14,600 bases of DNA from Tannerella sp. (GTDB taxonomy: Bacteria > Bacteroidota > Bacteroidia > Bacteroidales > Tannerellaceae), in assembly GCA_031269635.1 (NCBI GenBank), contig JAISYY010000078.1:1-14600 (forward strand). The letters are read 5' to 3'. Below the pieces are notes generated by a model. The model saw only the letters and a list, made by a program, of their open reading frames with translations. It searched no databases and was not told where the DNA came from. Position numbers and translations under genes: made by a program. Positions 1 to 7,089 of this stretch are shown here, one piece after another (position 1 is the stretch's first letter; each line of letters opens with the position of its first letter).

Positions 1-1702
1 CGGGGAAACGAACTTGCTCTGCGCCGCCGGCATGCCCCTCGCGGCGGACGGCAGGCTGTTTAACACCGCCGTCGTTTTCCAGAATGGACGCATACTCGGC
101 GTCGTCCCCAAAACCTTTATCCCTAACAGCAAGGAGTTCCAGGAGATGAGATGGTTCTCCTCTGCGAACGAACGGCAGTCGGACACTGTTCGCATCGGGG
201 ATAAAGCATATCCTTTCGGAACGGATCTGCTGTTTACGGACGGAGGGAAAGTCACCGTCGGCGTCGAGATCTGCGAAGACTTGTGGACGCCCGTACCGCC
301 AAGCTCCATACTGGCCATGCAGGGCGCCAACATCCTGCTCAACCTTTCGGCCAGCAACGAAATCACCGGCAAAAACCAGTACCTGAAATCGCTTATCGCC
401 CAGCAATCCGCACGTTGTATTGCCGGATATGTATATGCTTCCGCAGGTTTCGGCGAATCCACGACCGACCTTGTCTTTACCGGTAAAGGGTTCATCGCTG
501 AAAACGGCTCCATGCTGAGCGAGACGGAACGGTTCAACCTGGAAAACAAGCTGGCCGTAAACGACATAAACATCGACTACCTCTGCCACGACCGGCTTGT
601 AAACACCAGCTTCGCCTCACAGCCGCCAAACGGCGCAAACAGGCCGGACGGACGCCCGGCGGAAACACGTAAAATCCCGTTCCGTATCGCCCCTGGCAAC
701 GGCTCATTCGACCGGTCGGTCGACCCGCACCCGTTTGTCCCGGCAGACGACGGCGCCCGGAACGAACGGTGCGAGGAAATCATTAACATCCAGACATTCG
801 GGCTCGTCAAACGCCTGAAACACATAAAGGCTGAATCTGCGATCATCGGCATTTCCGGCGGACTGGATTCCACGCTGGCGCTCATGGTCACGGTACGCGC
901 CTTCGACCTTCTGCGCCTCCCGCGCAAAAACATACTCGGCGTCACCATGCCCGGCTTCGGGACAACCGGACGGACATACAACAACGCCGTTTCCCTGATA
1001 AAATCACTGGGCGTTTCCTTCCGTGAAATATCCATACGGGAAGCCTGCCGGCAACATTTCAAAGATATAGGCCACGACGGCCGCACCCCCGACATAACCT
1101 ACGAAAACGCACAAGCCCGCGAACGAACCCAAATCCTCATGGACCTGGCCAACCGGACCGGCGGCATCGTCGTCGGTACCGGCGACCTCTCGGAACTTGC
1201 GCTGGGATGGGCTACGTACAACGGCGACCACATGTCGATGTACGGCGTTAACGCCGGCATCCCTAAAACGCTCGTCCGCCATCTCGTCGAATGGACAGCC
1301 AACAGCGGGACGGACGAAAAAATCAAAACAACGCTGCTCGACATTGCCGCCACGCCGATAAGCCCGGAACTCATCCCGGCAAACGATGACGGCGCCATCC
1401 GTCAAAAAACGGAAGACGTTGTAGGCCCTTACGAACTGCATGATTTTTTCCTCTATCACTTCATCCGCTTCGGCGCGTCGCCGGAAAAGATCCTGTACTT
1501 CGCCCAACAAGCCTTCGCAAAGAAATACGAAGACGACGAAATCAAAAAATGGCTGCAAACATTCCTGCGCCGCTTCTTCTCCCAACAATTCAAGCGCAGC
1601 TGCCTGCCCGACGGCCCCAAAGTCGGCTCAATAAGCCTCTCCCCCCGAAGCGACTGGCGCATGCCAAGCGATGCCTCCGTCGATTTGTGGACGCTTAATT
1701 AG
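1..1702 (+). CDS. nadE: Glutamine-dependent NAD+ synthetase, 5' end missing
   Basis: Last step of NAD synthesis in the cytosol: ATP-dependent amidation of nicotinic acid adenine dinucleotide, with ammonia from glutamine. The reading frame is open from base 2, so the gene starts upstream; the TTG at 14 is internal. The first part is the C-N hydrolase (nitrilase) glutaminase domain: the catalytic Lys lies in VVPKTFIPN (codon 110-112) and the nucleophile Cys in VEICEDLW (codon 272-274). The first catalytic Glu would lie upstream of the window. The synthetase domain has the PP-loop SGGLDS (854-871), then ENAQARERTQ and GTGDLSELALGWATYNGDHMSMYGV, and ends with SDWRMPSDASVDLWTLN. Codons are strongly G/C-ending and GC-rich compared with genes to the right. 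A heptamer array begins directly after the TAG stop. Family identity is very secure; only the N-terminus is unseen. Confidence 0.96.
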   Translation, partial: GETNLLCAAGMPLAADGRLFNTAVVFQNGRILGVVPKTFIPNSKEFQEMRWFSSANERQSDTVRIGDKAYPFGTDLLFTDGGKVTVGVEICEDLWTPVPPSSILAMQGANILLNLSASNEITGKNQYLKSLIAQQSARCIAGYVYASAGFGESTTDLVFTGKGFIAENGSMLSETERFNLENKLAVNDINIDYLCHDRLVNTSFASQPPNGANRPDGRPAETRKIPFRIAPGNGSFDRSVDPHPFVPADDGARNERCEEIINIQTFGLVKRLKHIKAESAIIGISGGLDSTLALMVTVRAFDLLRLPRKNILGVTMPGFGTTGRTYNNAVSLIKSLGVSFREISIREACRQHFKDIGHDGRTPDITYENAQARERTQILMDLANRTGGIVVGTGDLSELALGWATYNGDHMSMYGVNAGIPKTLVRHLVEWTANSGTDEKIKTTLLDIAATPISPELIPANDDGAIRQKTEDVVGPYELHDFFLYHFIRFGASPEKILYFAQQAFAKKYEDDEIKKWLQTFLRRFFSQQFKRSCLPDGPKVGSISLSPRSDWRMPSDASVDLWTLN

Positions 1703-1785
1703 TGAATAACGAATAGTGAATAGTGAATAATAAATACCTGTCCATTATTCACTATTCGTTATTCGTTATTCACTATTCGTTATTC
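1703..1785. repeat. Inverted array of 7-bp units after the nadE stop
   Basis: Four units of GAATARY (1704-1731: GAATAAC, GAATAGT, GAATAGT, GAATAAT), a 12-base loop (1732-1743), then six units of the complementary RYTATTC (1744-1785: ATTATTC, ACTATTC, GTTATTC, GTTATTC, ACTATTC, GTTATTC). Bases 1702-1731 pair with 1744-1773 at 28 of 30 positions, so the transcript can form a long A/U-rich hairpin. It starts one base after the nadE stop and may work as a 3'-end stabiliser or terminator; that role is inferred. The unit length is constant and differs between copies only at two positions. Confidence 0.85.
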
Positions 1786-1854
1786 CCCCTCTCCCCATGC
1801 AGCGTTTGCCGGTTTATTTTCATCTTGTATATATAATTGCTAAATAAAACAAAT

Positions 1855-2475
1855 ATGAAAAAGACATTATTTCTAAGCGTCCTGTTTTGCTGGGGTGCTG
1901 TTTGTAACGCTCATTCGCAGGAAGAAACGGGAAGCCGTGAAACGGGCAGATTTATCAGTTTTACGGAAGGAGGCGTGCTTGCGGGCAATTCGGACAACTG
2001 GAACTCGGCGCCGTTTATCTTCCATTCGTCGTTGAATTATGCGTTCGGCAGGCATCTGTCGGCCGGGCTTGGCGCAGGTGTGGAATTTCTGAGGGAGACG
2101 CATCTGCCGGTCACGGCGAATGTGCTTTACCGGTTCGGGAACAGGGCTGCGATCAGGCCGTTCGTACGGTTTCAGACCGGCTACCTGATTGCGCTGGAGG
2201 ATAAGACGACGGCAAATGCGACCTATTATTACCCATCAACGTCAAGCTATTACCCCTATTCCTATTATCAGCCGTATCAGACTTCCGAAATGGATGCACG
2301 GGGCGGATGGCTGTTCAACCCGTCTGCGGGCGTGATTTTTTATACGAAACAGAAGGCGGGCATCGCCCTCTCCGCCGGTTACCGGCACCAGACACTGCAT
2401 TACGCGGGAAAAGACGATTACCGCATGCAGGTGAATCAGAATCGTCTGTCACTTACGTTAGGTATTATCTTTTAA
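1855..2475 (+). CDS. Small outer-membrane beta-barrel protein, unknown role
   Basis: A 206-residue exported protein. I chose the ATG at 1855 over the in-frame TTG at 1837 because it gives a clean signal peptide (MKKTLFLSVLFCWGAVCNAHS, cleavage probably before Gln22). The mature part alternates polar and hydrophobic residues in short strands (FISFTEGGVLAG, LSAGLGAGVEF, RPFVRFQTGYLIAL, AGIALSAGYRHQ) and ends in LSLTLGIIF, with the terminal Phe expected of an outer-membrane barrel. The size suggests an eight- to ten-strand barrel. A loop at residues 124-141 holds nine Tyr in 18 residues and probably faces outside. The next gene, an LVIVD-repeat lipoprotein, starts 11 bp after the stop, so the two are likely co-transcribed. 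I do not recognise a characterised homologue. The barrel call is from pattern, not from a family signature. Confidence 0.75.
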   Translation: MKKTLFLSVLFCWGAVCNAHSQEETGSRETGRFISFTEGGVLAGNSDNWNSAPFIFHSSLNYAFGRHLSAGLGAGVEFLRETHLPVTANVLYRFGNRAAIRPFVRFQTGYLIALEDKTTANATYYYPSTSSYYPYSYYQPYQTSEMDARGGWLFNPSAGVIFYTKQKAGIALSAGYRHQTLHYAGKDDYRMQVNQNRLSLTLGIIF

Positions 2476-2486
2476 CACATCAGGTT

Positions 2487-3776
2487 ATGAAAACAGTTTA
2501 TTCGCTTATGCTTTTACTGGCCGTTGCGTTCGGCTTTTCCTGTACGGACAAATACACGGAAGAATTGACCGTAAACGCGCCGGTCTATATGAGTTTTGAA
2601 GAATTGCGCTCGGCGGTCGTCCGTACAACGGCACAACCGCTCGTCCATCCCGGAAAGATTTATTTCAAGGGAAACTACCTGTTTATCGTCGAATCGCTGA
2701 AAGGCATCCACGTCATCGACGTGTCCAGTCCGTCGAACCCGCAAAACACGGGATTCATTGAAATACCCGGCTGCACGGATATTGCCGTCAAGGGAGAATC
2801 GCTGTATGCAGACAGCTTTGTGGATTTGGTGACGATAGACATTTCCGACGTCGCGAATCCGAAGGAAACGAAACGGATCGAGAACACCTTTCCCTACGTC
2901 GCCATCGCTCCCGAAAACCAGGACTATCCGTGCATCGAAATCAAGCAGGAGAAGGGCGTTGTCGTCGGATGGGAAGTCAGGCGGGAAACGCGCGAAATCA
3001 AGATGTCGTACGAAAATCCTCCGGTTTACGCCTCCGACATGTACTACAATGGCGTATCCGATGGCTTCCGGGGCGCCGAAAGCGCATCGGGCTCGGGCGG
3101 CGGCGCGTCGTTCGGCAAGAGCGGTTCGATGGCGCGCTTCGGGCTGTACGAAGATTACCTGTACATTGCCGGCAATGCACAGTTGTACATGTTCGACACC
3201 GGCACGCCCTCGTCCCCGTCTCCCGCCGGAAGCCAGTTCCTAAACGGAATCGTCGAAACGATGTTCATCTACGACGGCCATATCTTTTTTGGCACGCCCA
3301 GCGGCATGATGGTCTACAACCTGCGCCTGCCCCTGGCGCCCGAATACATCGGCAATTTTTGGCATGTGACGAGTTGCGACCCGGTCGTCGTGCAGGACGG
3401 GTATGCGTACATCACCCTGCGTGCGGGCACAGCCTGCGGCGGCGGAGTCAACCGGCTCGACGTGGTCAGCATCTCGGACGACTACCGGGAATATCATCTC
3501 GTAGGCTCATACAACTTGATAAATCCCTACGGACTTGGCATAGACCAAAACCGGCTGTTTATCTGCGACGGGCAGGCCGGACTGAAGATATACGACGCCA
3601 CGGACAAAGAACGTATCACCAGTCACCTGCTGGCCGCCTTTCCTGATATCCGGGCATACGACGTCATTCCCGTAGAAGGTTTCCTGTTCATGATCGGCGA
3701 CGACGGATTCTATCTGTACGACTATTCCGACCACACAAACATCCGGCAAATCGGTCATATCCCGGTCGAGAAGTAG
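2487..3776 (+). CDS. LVIVD-repeat lipoprotein
   Basis: A 429-residue lipoprotein. The ATG at 2487 gives a signal peptide ending in the lipobox GFSC with Cys19 as the lipidated residue; the frame stays open further upstream but that would bury the signal. From about residue 62 there are repeats of the LVIVD type (PF08309), such as NYLFIVESLKGIHVIDVSS, then SLYADSFVDLVTIDISDVAN, and later DYLYIAGNAQLYMFDT, IFFGTPSGMMVYNL, NRLFICDGQAGLKIYDATD and FLFMIGDDGFYLYDYSD. These probably build a beta-propeller. A Gly/Ser-rich stretch at residues 194-214 is followed by SMARFGLYEDYLYI. The protein sits in the outer membrane or the periplasm side; the residues after Cys (TDKYTEE) are only weakly like the Bacteroidetes surface-export signal. 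Its partner is probably the barrel protein 11 bp upstream. Molecular function is unknown. Confidence 0.82.
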   Translation: MKTVYSLMLLLAVAFGFSCTDKYTEELTVNAPVYMSFEELRSAVVRTTAQPLVHPGKIYFKGNYLFIVESLKGIHVIDVSSPSNPQNTGFIEIPGCTDIAVKGESLYADSFVDLVTIDISDVANPKETKRIENTFPYVAIAPENQDYPCIEIKQEKGVVVGWEVRRETREIKMSYENPPVYASDMYYNGVSDGFRGAESASGSGGGASFGKSGSMARFGLYEDYLYIAGNAQLYMFDTGTPSSPSPAGSQFLNGIVETMFIYDGHIFFGTPSGMMVYNLRLPLAPEYIGNFWHVTSCDPVVVQDGYAYITLRAGTACGGGVNRLDVVSISDDYREYHLVGSYNLINPYGLGIDQNRLFICDGQAGLKIYDATDKERITSHLLAAFPDIRAYDVIPVEGFLFMIGDDGFYLYDYSDHTNIRQIGHIPVEK

Positions 3777-3835
3777 GAGGATGTCTCATAAGCCCTTCCG
3801 AACGTCAATTACGAGAGCCGATCCCGTTTCGTGGG

Positions 3836-3934
3836 AAAAAAAGGAGAAAAAAGACAGCCCGGATTGCTTCCCTTCGTTCGCTGGCGACGGCAACACACCT
3901 TCCGTCATTGCAAACGCAGCGAAGCAATCCGGGC
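3836..3934 (-). terminator. Stem-loop plus T-run downstream of folK
   Basis: On the minus strand the 3857-3934 palindrome folds into a GC-rich outer stem of at least 14 bp, followed after four bases by six T (3847-3852) and further on by seven T (3836-3842). This has the form of an intrinsic terminator for the ftsX-to-folK operon and may also hinder plus-strand read-through from the LVIVD gene. The function is inferred from shape only. Confidence 0.5.
3857..3934. repeat. REP/MITE-like imperfect palindrome; likely terminator of the folK operon
   Basis: Left arm 3857-3890 (starts GCCCGGATTGCTTC) and right arm 3902-3934 (ends GAAGCAATCCGGGC) are inverted repeats with the outer 14 bp perfect and several mismatches further in; the loop is about 11 bases. 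The right arm carries the string GTCATTGC...GCGAAGCAATCC, which resembles a dispersed intergenic repeat I know from many bacterial genomes. Read on the minus strand, the stem is followed by TGTCTTTTTTCTCC, so it can end transcripts from folK; on the plus strand only a short T run follows. A diverged copy of one arm lies at 9814-9843. Confidence 0.8.
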
Positions 3935-3954
3935 AACTTTTGCATCCGGATGGA

Positions 3955-3975
3955 AATTCTTAATTCTTAATTTTA
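3955..3975. repeat. Short 7-bp tandem run at the folK stop
   Basis: Three 7-bp units AATTCTT, AATTCTT, AATTTTA lie end to end, and the last three bases of the run are the folK stop codon (TAA on the minus strand). A 10-bp palindrome CATCCGGATG (3943-3952) lies just beyond. Unit length and position right at a stop codon match the 1703-1785 array, though the unit sequence differs. Confidence 0.6.
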
Positions 3976-4461
3976 CAGCGGTGCGGCGTTTTTTTGAAAA
4001 GAGCGGTACAACTCCGTCATTGTCCGGCCCGACACGGGATGTATTGCACCGGGAGCGATTTCCGCTAACGGCTGCATGACAAATTGCCGCCGGTGCATGA
4101 ACGGATGAGGGATCGTCAATTCCGGCGTTTGCATAACCAGATCATCATAAAGCAGGATATCTATATCCATTATCCGGTCGCGGTATGCTCCGTTTACCGT
4201 TTTTTCTTTCCGTCCGGTTTCCCGTTCTATCGCCCGGGTTACGGAAAGCAGTACGGAGGGCGAAAGTCCGGTTTCCACCTTCACAACAGCATTAAGATAG
4301 GATTCCGCAGATTCGTATCCCCACGGCGGAGTCTCATAAAAACCGGAAAGGGCAAGGATCTCCCCTACCCTGCCGGCAATAAGCGCAAGCGCTTTTTCCA
4401 TATTATCCCGCCTGTTCCCGAGATTGGAACCCAAACCTAAAAAGACCTGCGACAATTTCAT
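3973..4461 (-). CDS. folK: 2-amino-4-hydroxy-6-hydroxymethyldihydropteridine pyrophosphokinase
   Basis: Cytosolic folate synthesis: transfers pyrophosphate from ATP to 6-hydroxymethyl-7,8-dihydropterin, making the substrate for dihydropteroate synthase. The 162 residues match the family's usual length. The N-terminus MKLSQVFLGLGSNLGNR has the HPPK FLGLGSNLG motif; the middle has GFYETPPWGY, and YRDRIMDIDILLYDD is the catalytic Asp-x-Asp metal-binding region, followed by IPHPFMHRRQFVMQPLAEIAPGAIHP. I chose the ATG at 4461; an in-frame TTG at 4479 would add six residues before the conserved start and is less likely. It is the last gene of the minus-strand operon, 21 bp after queA. A heptamer run and a palindromic terminator follow the stop. 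Confidence 0.95.
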   Translation of the reverse strand: MKLSQVFLGLGSNLGNRRDNMEKALALIAGRVGEILALSGFYETPPWGYESAESYLNAVVKVETGLSPSVLLSVTRAIERETGRKEKTVNGAYRDRIMDIDILLYDDLVMQTPELTIPHPFMHRRQFVMQPLAEIAPGAIHPVSGRTMTELYRSFQKNAAPL

Positions 4462-4482
4462 GCGCAAAAAGACCGGCAATAA

Positions 4483-5532
4483 TTACAAAATCAGCATGGC
4501 GTCCCCATAGGCGCAAAAACGATATCCTTCCTTAATGGCTACCCGGTACGCTTCCATGATCAGATCATATCCCCCAAACGTTGCCGTCATCATGAGCAGG
4601 GCCGACAGCGGCGTATGAAAATTCGTAATCATACAGTTTGCAATACTGAAATCGTAGGGCAGGAATATAAATTTGTTAGTCCAGCCGTCATATTCCTTCA
4701 GGTGCGCATCCGTACTTACGGACGATTCTATTGCACGCATAACGGACGTTCCTACGGCGCAGATTTTTTTCCCTCTGTCTTTCGCCTCATTAACCGAATT
4801 TGCGACCGCCGCACTTATCCTCATCTGTTCCGAATCCATTTTGTGTTTCGACAGGTCTTCGACGTCTATTTCCCTATAATTGCCCAACCCGGAATGAACC
4901 GTCAGGTATTCGAACTTACAGTCTTTTATTTCAAGGCGCTTCATCAGTTCGCGGCTGAAATGAAAGCCTGCGGCAGGCGCGACAACGGCGCCTTCCTCCG
5001 TTGCATAGATCGTCTGGTAACGTTCCACATCGTCCGAGTCCGCTTCGCGGGTTATATATTTCGGCAGAGGCGTATACCCCAGGCCGTACAGCGTTTTCCG
5101 AAATTCTCCGGGCGAGCCGTCAAACAAAAAGCGAAGTGTCCGTCCACGCGATGTTGTATTATCAATCACTTCGGCGACAAGCGAATCATCTTCGCCGAAA
5201 TACAGTTTGTTTCCTATACGAATCTTGCGTGCCGGATCGACAAGCACGTCCCACAAACGAAGTTCGGGATTAAGTTCCCTTAACAAAAATACCTCTATAC
5301 GCGCCCCGGTCTTTTCCTTGTTGCCGTACAGCCGGGCGGGAAATACTTTTGTGTTATTCATTATAAAGACATCGCCCTTACCAAAATATTTGATAAGATC
5401 CTTAAATTCACGATGCTCAATCTTACCCTTATTACGGTGAATAACCATCATGCGCGATTCGTCACGGAATCTGGCCGGATATTGAGCGATCAGTGATGCC
5501 GGCAGCGTAAATTTAAATTTCGAGAGTTTCAT
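4483..5532 (-). CDS. queA: S-adenosylmethionine:tRNA ribosyltransferase-isomerase
   Basis: Makes epoxyqueuosine at tRNA position 34 by moving and isomerising the ribosyl part of S-adenosylmethionine onto the preQ1 base; acts in the cytosol. The 349 residues are full length. Visible family features: MKLSKFKFTLPASLIAQYPA, RDESRMMVIHR, NNTKVFPARLYGNKEKTGA, DVLVDPARKIRIGN, RTLRFLFDGSPGEF, GAVVAPAAGFHFS, KHKMDSEQM, ICAVGTSVMRAIES, KFIFLPYDF and the end EGYRFCAYGDAMLIL. As I remember Bacteroides QueA, the two align nearly end to end. Small departures are AGFHF where AGLHF is usual, and VHSGLGNYREIDV where HAGLGNF is usual; both look conservative. It lies 40 bp after truB and 21 bp before folK in the same operon. 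Confidence 0.96.
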   Translation of the reverse strand: MKLSKFKFTLPASLIAQYPARFRDESRMMVIHRNKGKIEHREFKDLIKYFGKGDVFIMNNTKVFPARLYGNKEKTGARIEVFLLRELNPELRLWDVLVDPARKIRIGNKLYFGEDDSLVAEVIDNTTSRGRTLRFLFDGSPGEFRKTLYGLGYTPLPKYITREADSDDVERYQTIYATEEGAVVAPAAGFHFSRELMKRLEIKDCKFEYLTVHSGLGNYREIDVEDLSKHKMDSEQMRISAAVANSVNEAKDRGKKICAVGTSVMRAIESSVSTDAHLKEYDGWTNKFIFLPYDFSIANCMITNFHTPLSALLMMTATFGGYDLIMEAYRVAIKEGYRFCAYGDAMLIL

Positions 5533-5572
5533 ATATAAATATCATCAAGTTTATTAATTCAATAACCGGGTG

Positions 5573-6286
5573 TTACGGATTGCATCGGGAATGTCCGGCA
5601 GGTATCGTCCGGTCCAGAAACAAATCAATATCTTCGGCAGACATACATTTGTCGAGAGTAACCTCGCCGACACGCGTCCTTTCCAGTGCAATCAAATGAG
5701 CGCCGGAATCAAGGGCATACCCGATATCCCGCGCCAAAGCCCTGATATACGTACCCTTACTGCATACAACACGCAGTTTTATAACGGGCAGATCATACGC
5801 AAGCAATTCGATTTCATCAATAACCAGCCATTTCGCTTTCAAGGGTGCATCAATACCTTTCCGCGCCAGCTCGTATGCACGTTTCCCATCAACATTACAG
5901 GCCGAAAAGGCGGGAGGTACCTGCTCGATCCGCCCGACAAACCGTTTCAACACACGGTCGACCTTTTCACGTGTAATATGCTCCGTAGGATAGGTGACAT
6001 CAACGTCCTTTTCCAAATCGAACGAAGGAGTCGTCGCTCCCAGTTTCAGCGTTGCCACATATTCCTTCGTCTGCCCCTGAAACTCGTCAATCCGTTTCGT
6101 AGCACGTCCCGTACACAAAATCATCACGCCCGTCGCTTTCGGGTCCAGCGTCCCCGCATGACCTACTTTTATTTTCTTCACACGCAGCTTGCGCGAAAGT
6201 TTGTAACGGAAACTGTTCACCAAATCGAACGACGTCCAATCAAGCGGCTTGTTAAAATATACGACTTCACCTGTTTCAAAATCCAT
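5573..6286 (-). CDS. truB: tRNA pseudouridine(55) synthase
   Basis: Isomerises U55 of the T-loop of tRNAs to pseudouridine. With the ATG at 6286 the product has 237 residues: MDFETGEVVYFNKPLDWTSFDLV, then KVGHAGTLDPKATGVMILCTG with the catalytic Asp48, KEYVATLKLG, PPAFSACNVDGKRAYELARKG, and CSKGTYIRALARDIGYALDSGAHL. A longer frame reaches a start at 6331, but the 6286 start is supported by a TGATG overlap in which the last A of the uppP stop is the first A of this ATG, and by the family's N-terminus. The C-terminus is short, without a long PUA extension. It is translationally coupled to uppP and followed by queA, so two tRNA-modification genes are adjacent. Confidence 0.96.
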   Translation of the reverse strand: MDFETGEVVYFNKPLDWTSFDLVNSFRYKLSRKLRVKKIKVGHAGTLDPKATGVMILCTGRATKRIDEFQGQTKEYVATLKLGATTPSFDLEKDVDVTYPTEHITREKVDRVLKRFVGRIEQVPPAFSACNVDGKRAYELARKGIDAPLKAKWLVIDEIELLAYDLPVIKLRVVCSKGTYIRALARDIGYALDSGAHLIALERTRVGEVTLDKCMSAEDIDLFLDRTIPAGHSRCNP

Positions 6287-7089
6287 CACATCAACGAATA
6301 TATAATAGCAAACAAACCCATCGCCACACAATAGCAGGCAAAATAGATAAGTTTACCTTTTTTTACAATATCAATCATCCATTTACAGGCAAAAGCGCCC
6401 GACAAAAACGCTACAACAAAACCGCTGATCATGGCGCTTACGGGTATTGCGGAAAAAGCGGAAAGGCTATCTCCTTTTAACACGTTCAGCATGTCCAGCA
6501 GCGCCTCTCCCAATACCGGAATAATCACCATAAGGAAAGAAAACCTGGCTACTTTTTCTTTCTCATTTCCAAGCAGTATACCGGTAGCTATCGTAGCGCC
6601 CGAACGTGAAAGGCCGGGTATCACGGCGCACGCTTGCGCCAATCCTATAACAAAAGCGTCGCGAAACGATATGTTTTCTTTCCGTCGCGGCGTGGCATAC
6701 CAGGAAACCGTCAACAACGCCGCAGTAAGCAGCAACATACATCCTACCAGCAGCAAACCGCCTCCGAACAGTTCTTCGACCGCATCTTTGAAAAACAACC
6801 CGACAACCCCCACGGGAATCATCGAAAGTAAAATCTTCATAACCATTTTCGTATCGTCATTCCAGCTAAAAGAAACGAATCCTTTGAACAAACCGGATAT
6901 CTCGCCCCATAACACAACAATCGTGCTCAATACGGTAGCTACATGAAGAAGGACGGCAAACGCAAGGTTTTCTTCACCCGTCAATCCAAAAAAAGTTCCG
7001 GCAATCGTCAGATGTCCACTGCTACTAACCGGCAAAAATTCCGTCAGACCTTGAATAAAGCCTAATACAACGGCTTCTATCCAACTCAT
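6286..7089 (-). CDS. uppP: Undecaprenyl-diphosphatase
   Basis: Integral inner-membrane enzyme of the BacA/UppP family that removes a phosphate from undecaprenyl diphosphate to recycle the lipid carrier for peptidoglycan and surface polysaccharides; its loss raises bacitracin sensitivity in other bacteria. The 267 residues contain both signature regions: QGLTEFLPVSSSGHL (residues 13-27, with Glu17 and His26) and PGLSRSGATIATGILLG (starting at Pro158, with Arg162). Multiple hydrophobic segments run through the whole length. The start overlaps the stop of the upstream small membrane gene by four bases (ATGA) and the stop overlaps the truB start by one base, so all three are probably translated in a coupled way. 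It shares the operon with ftsX, consistent with a cell-wall role. Confidence 0.97.
   Translation of the reverse strand: MSWIEAVVLGFIQGLTEFLPVSSSGHLTIAGTFFGLTGEENLAFAVLLHVATVLSTIVVLWGEISGLFKGFVSFSWNDDTKMVMKILLSMIPVGVVGLFFKDAVEELFGGGLLLVGCMLLLTAALLTVSWYATPRRKENISFRDAFVIGLAQACAVIPGLSRSGATIATGILLGNEKEKVARFSFLMVIIPVLGEALLDMLNVLKGDSLSAFSAIPVSAMISGFVVAFLSGAFACKWMIDIVKKGKLIYFACYCVAMGLFAIIYSLM

Larger units (their letters stand above)
3777..3972. other. Convergent intergenic region without a credible gene
   Basis: This stretch lies between the plus-strand LVIVD gene and minus-strand folK. Short open frames on the plus strand (3781-3963 and 3831-4079) are produced by the palindromic repeat; their predicted peptides contain strings like NAAKQSG and HCKRSEAI that are typical of translated repeat copies. 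The region holds the REP-like palindrome, A-rich tracts at 3836-3852 and the heptamer run at the folK stop. Confidence 0.7.

Noticed and set aside
577..1588. Long minus-strand open frames opposite nadE
   Set aside because: They are antisense to a well-conserved gene with high GC, which creates few stop codons; the translations show no domain.
1806..1839. Possible promoter TTG / TATAATTG before the small barrel gene
   Set aside because: The -7 box has a mismatch and the spacer is 23 bases; too weak to list, although a promoter after the heptamer array is likely.
3820..3842. Possible hairpin TCCCG-TTTCG-TGGGA as terminator of the LVIVD gene
   Set aside because: The stem is only five pairs and on the plus strand it is followed by A, not T, residues.
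3781..4079. Two short plus-strand open frames between the LVIVD gene and folK
   Set aside because: They translate the palindromic repeat and run into folK antisense; the peptides contain the HCKRSEAI / NAAKQSG strings typical of such repeats and have no signal or domain.
4615..6334. Plus-strand open frames of 222 and 254 residues opposite queA and truB
   Set aside because: Both lie wholly antisense to clearly identified genes and have low-complexity basic and aromatic composition without motifs.
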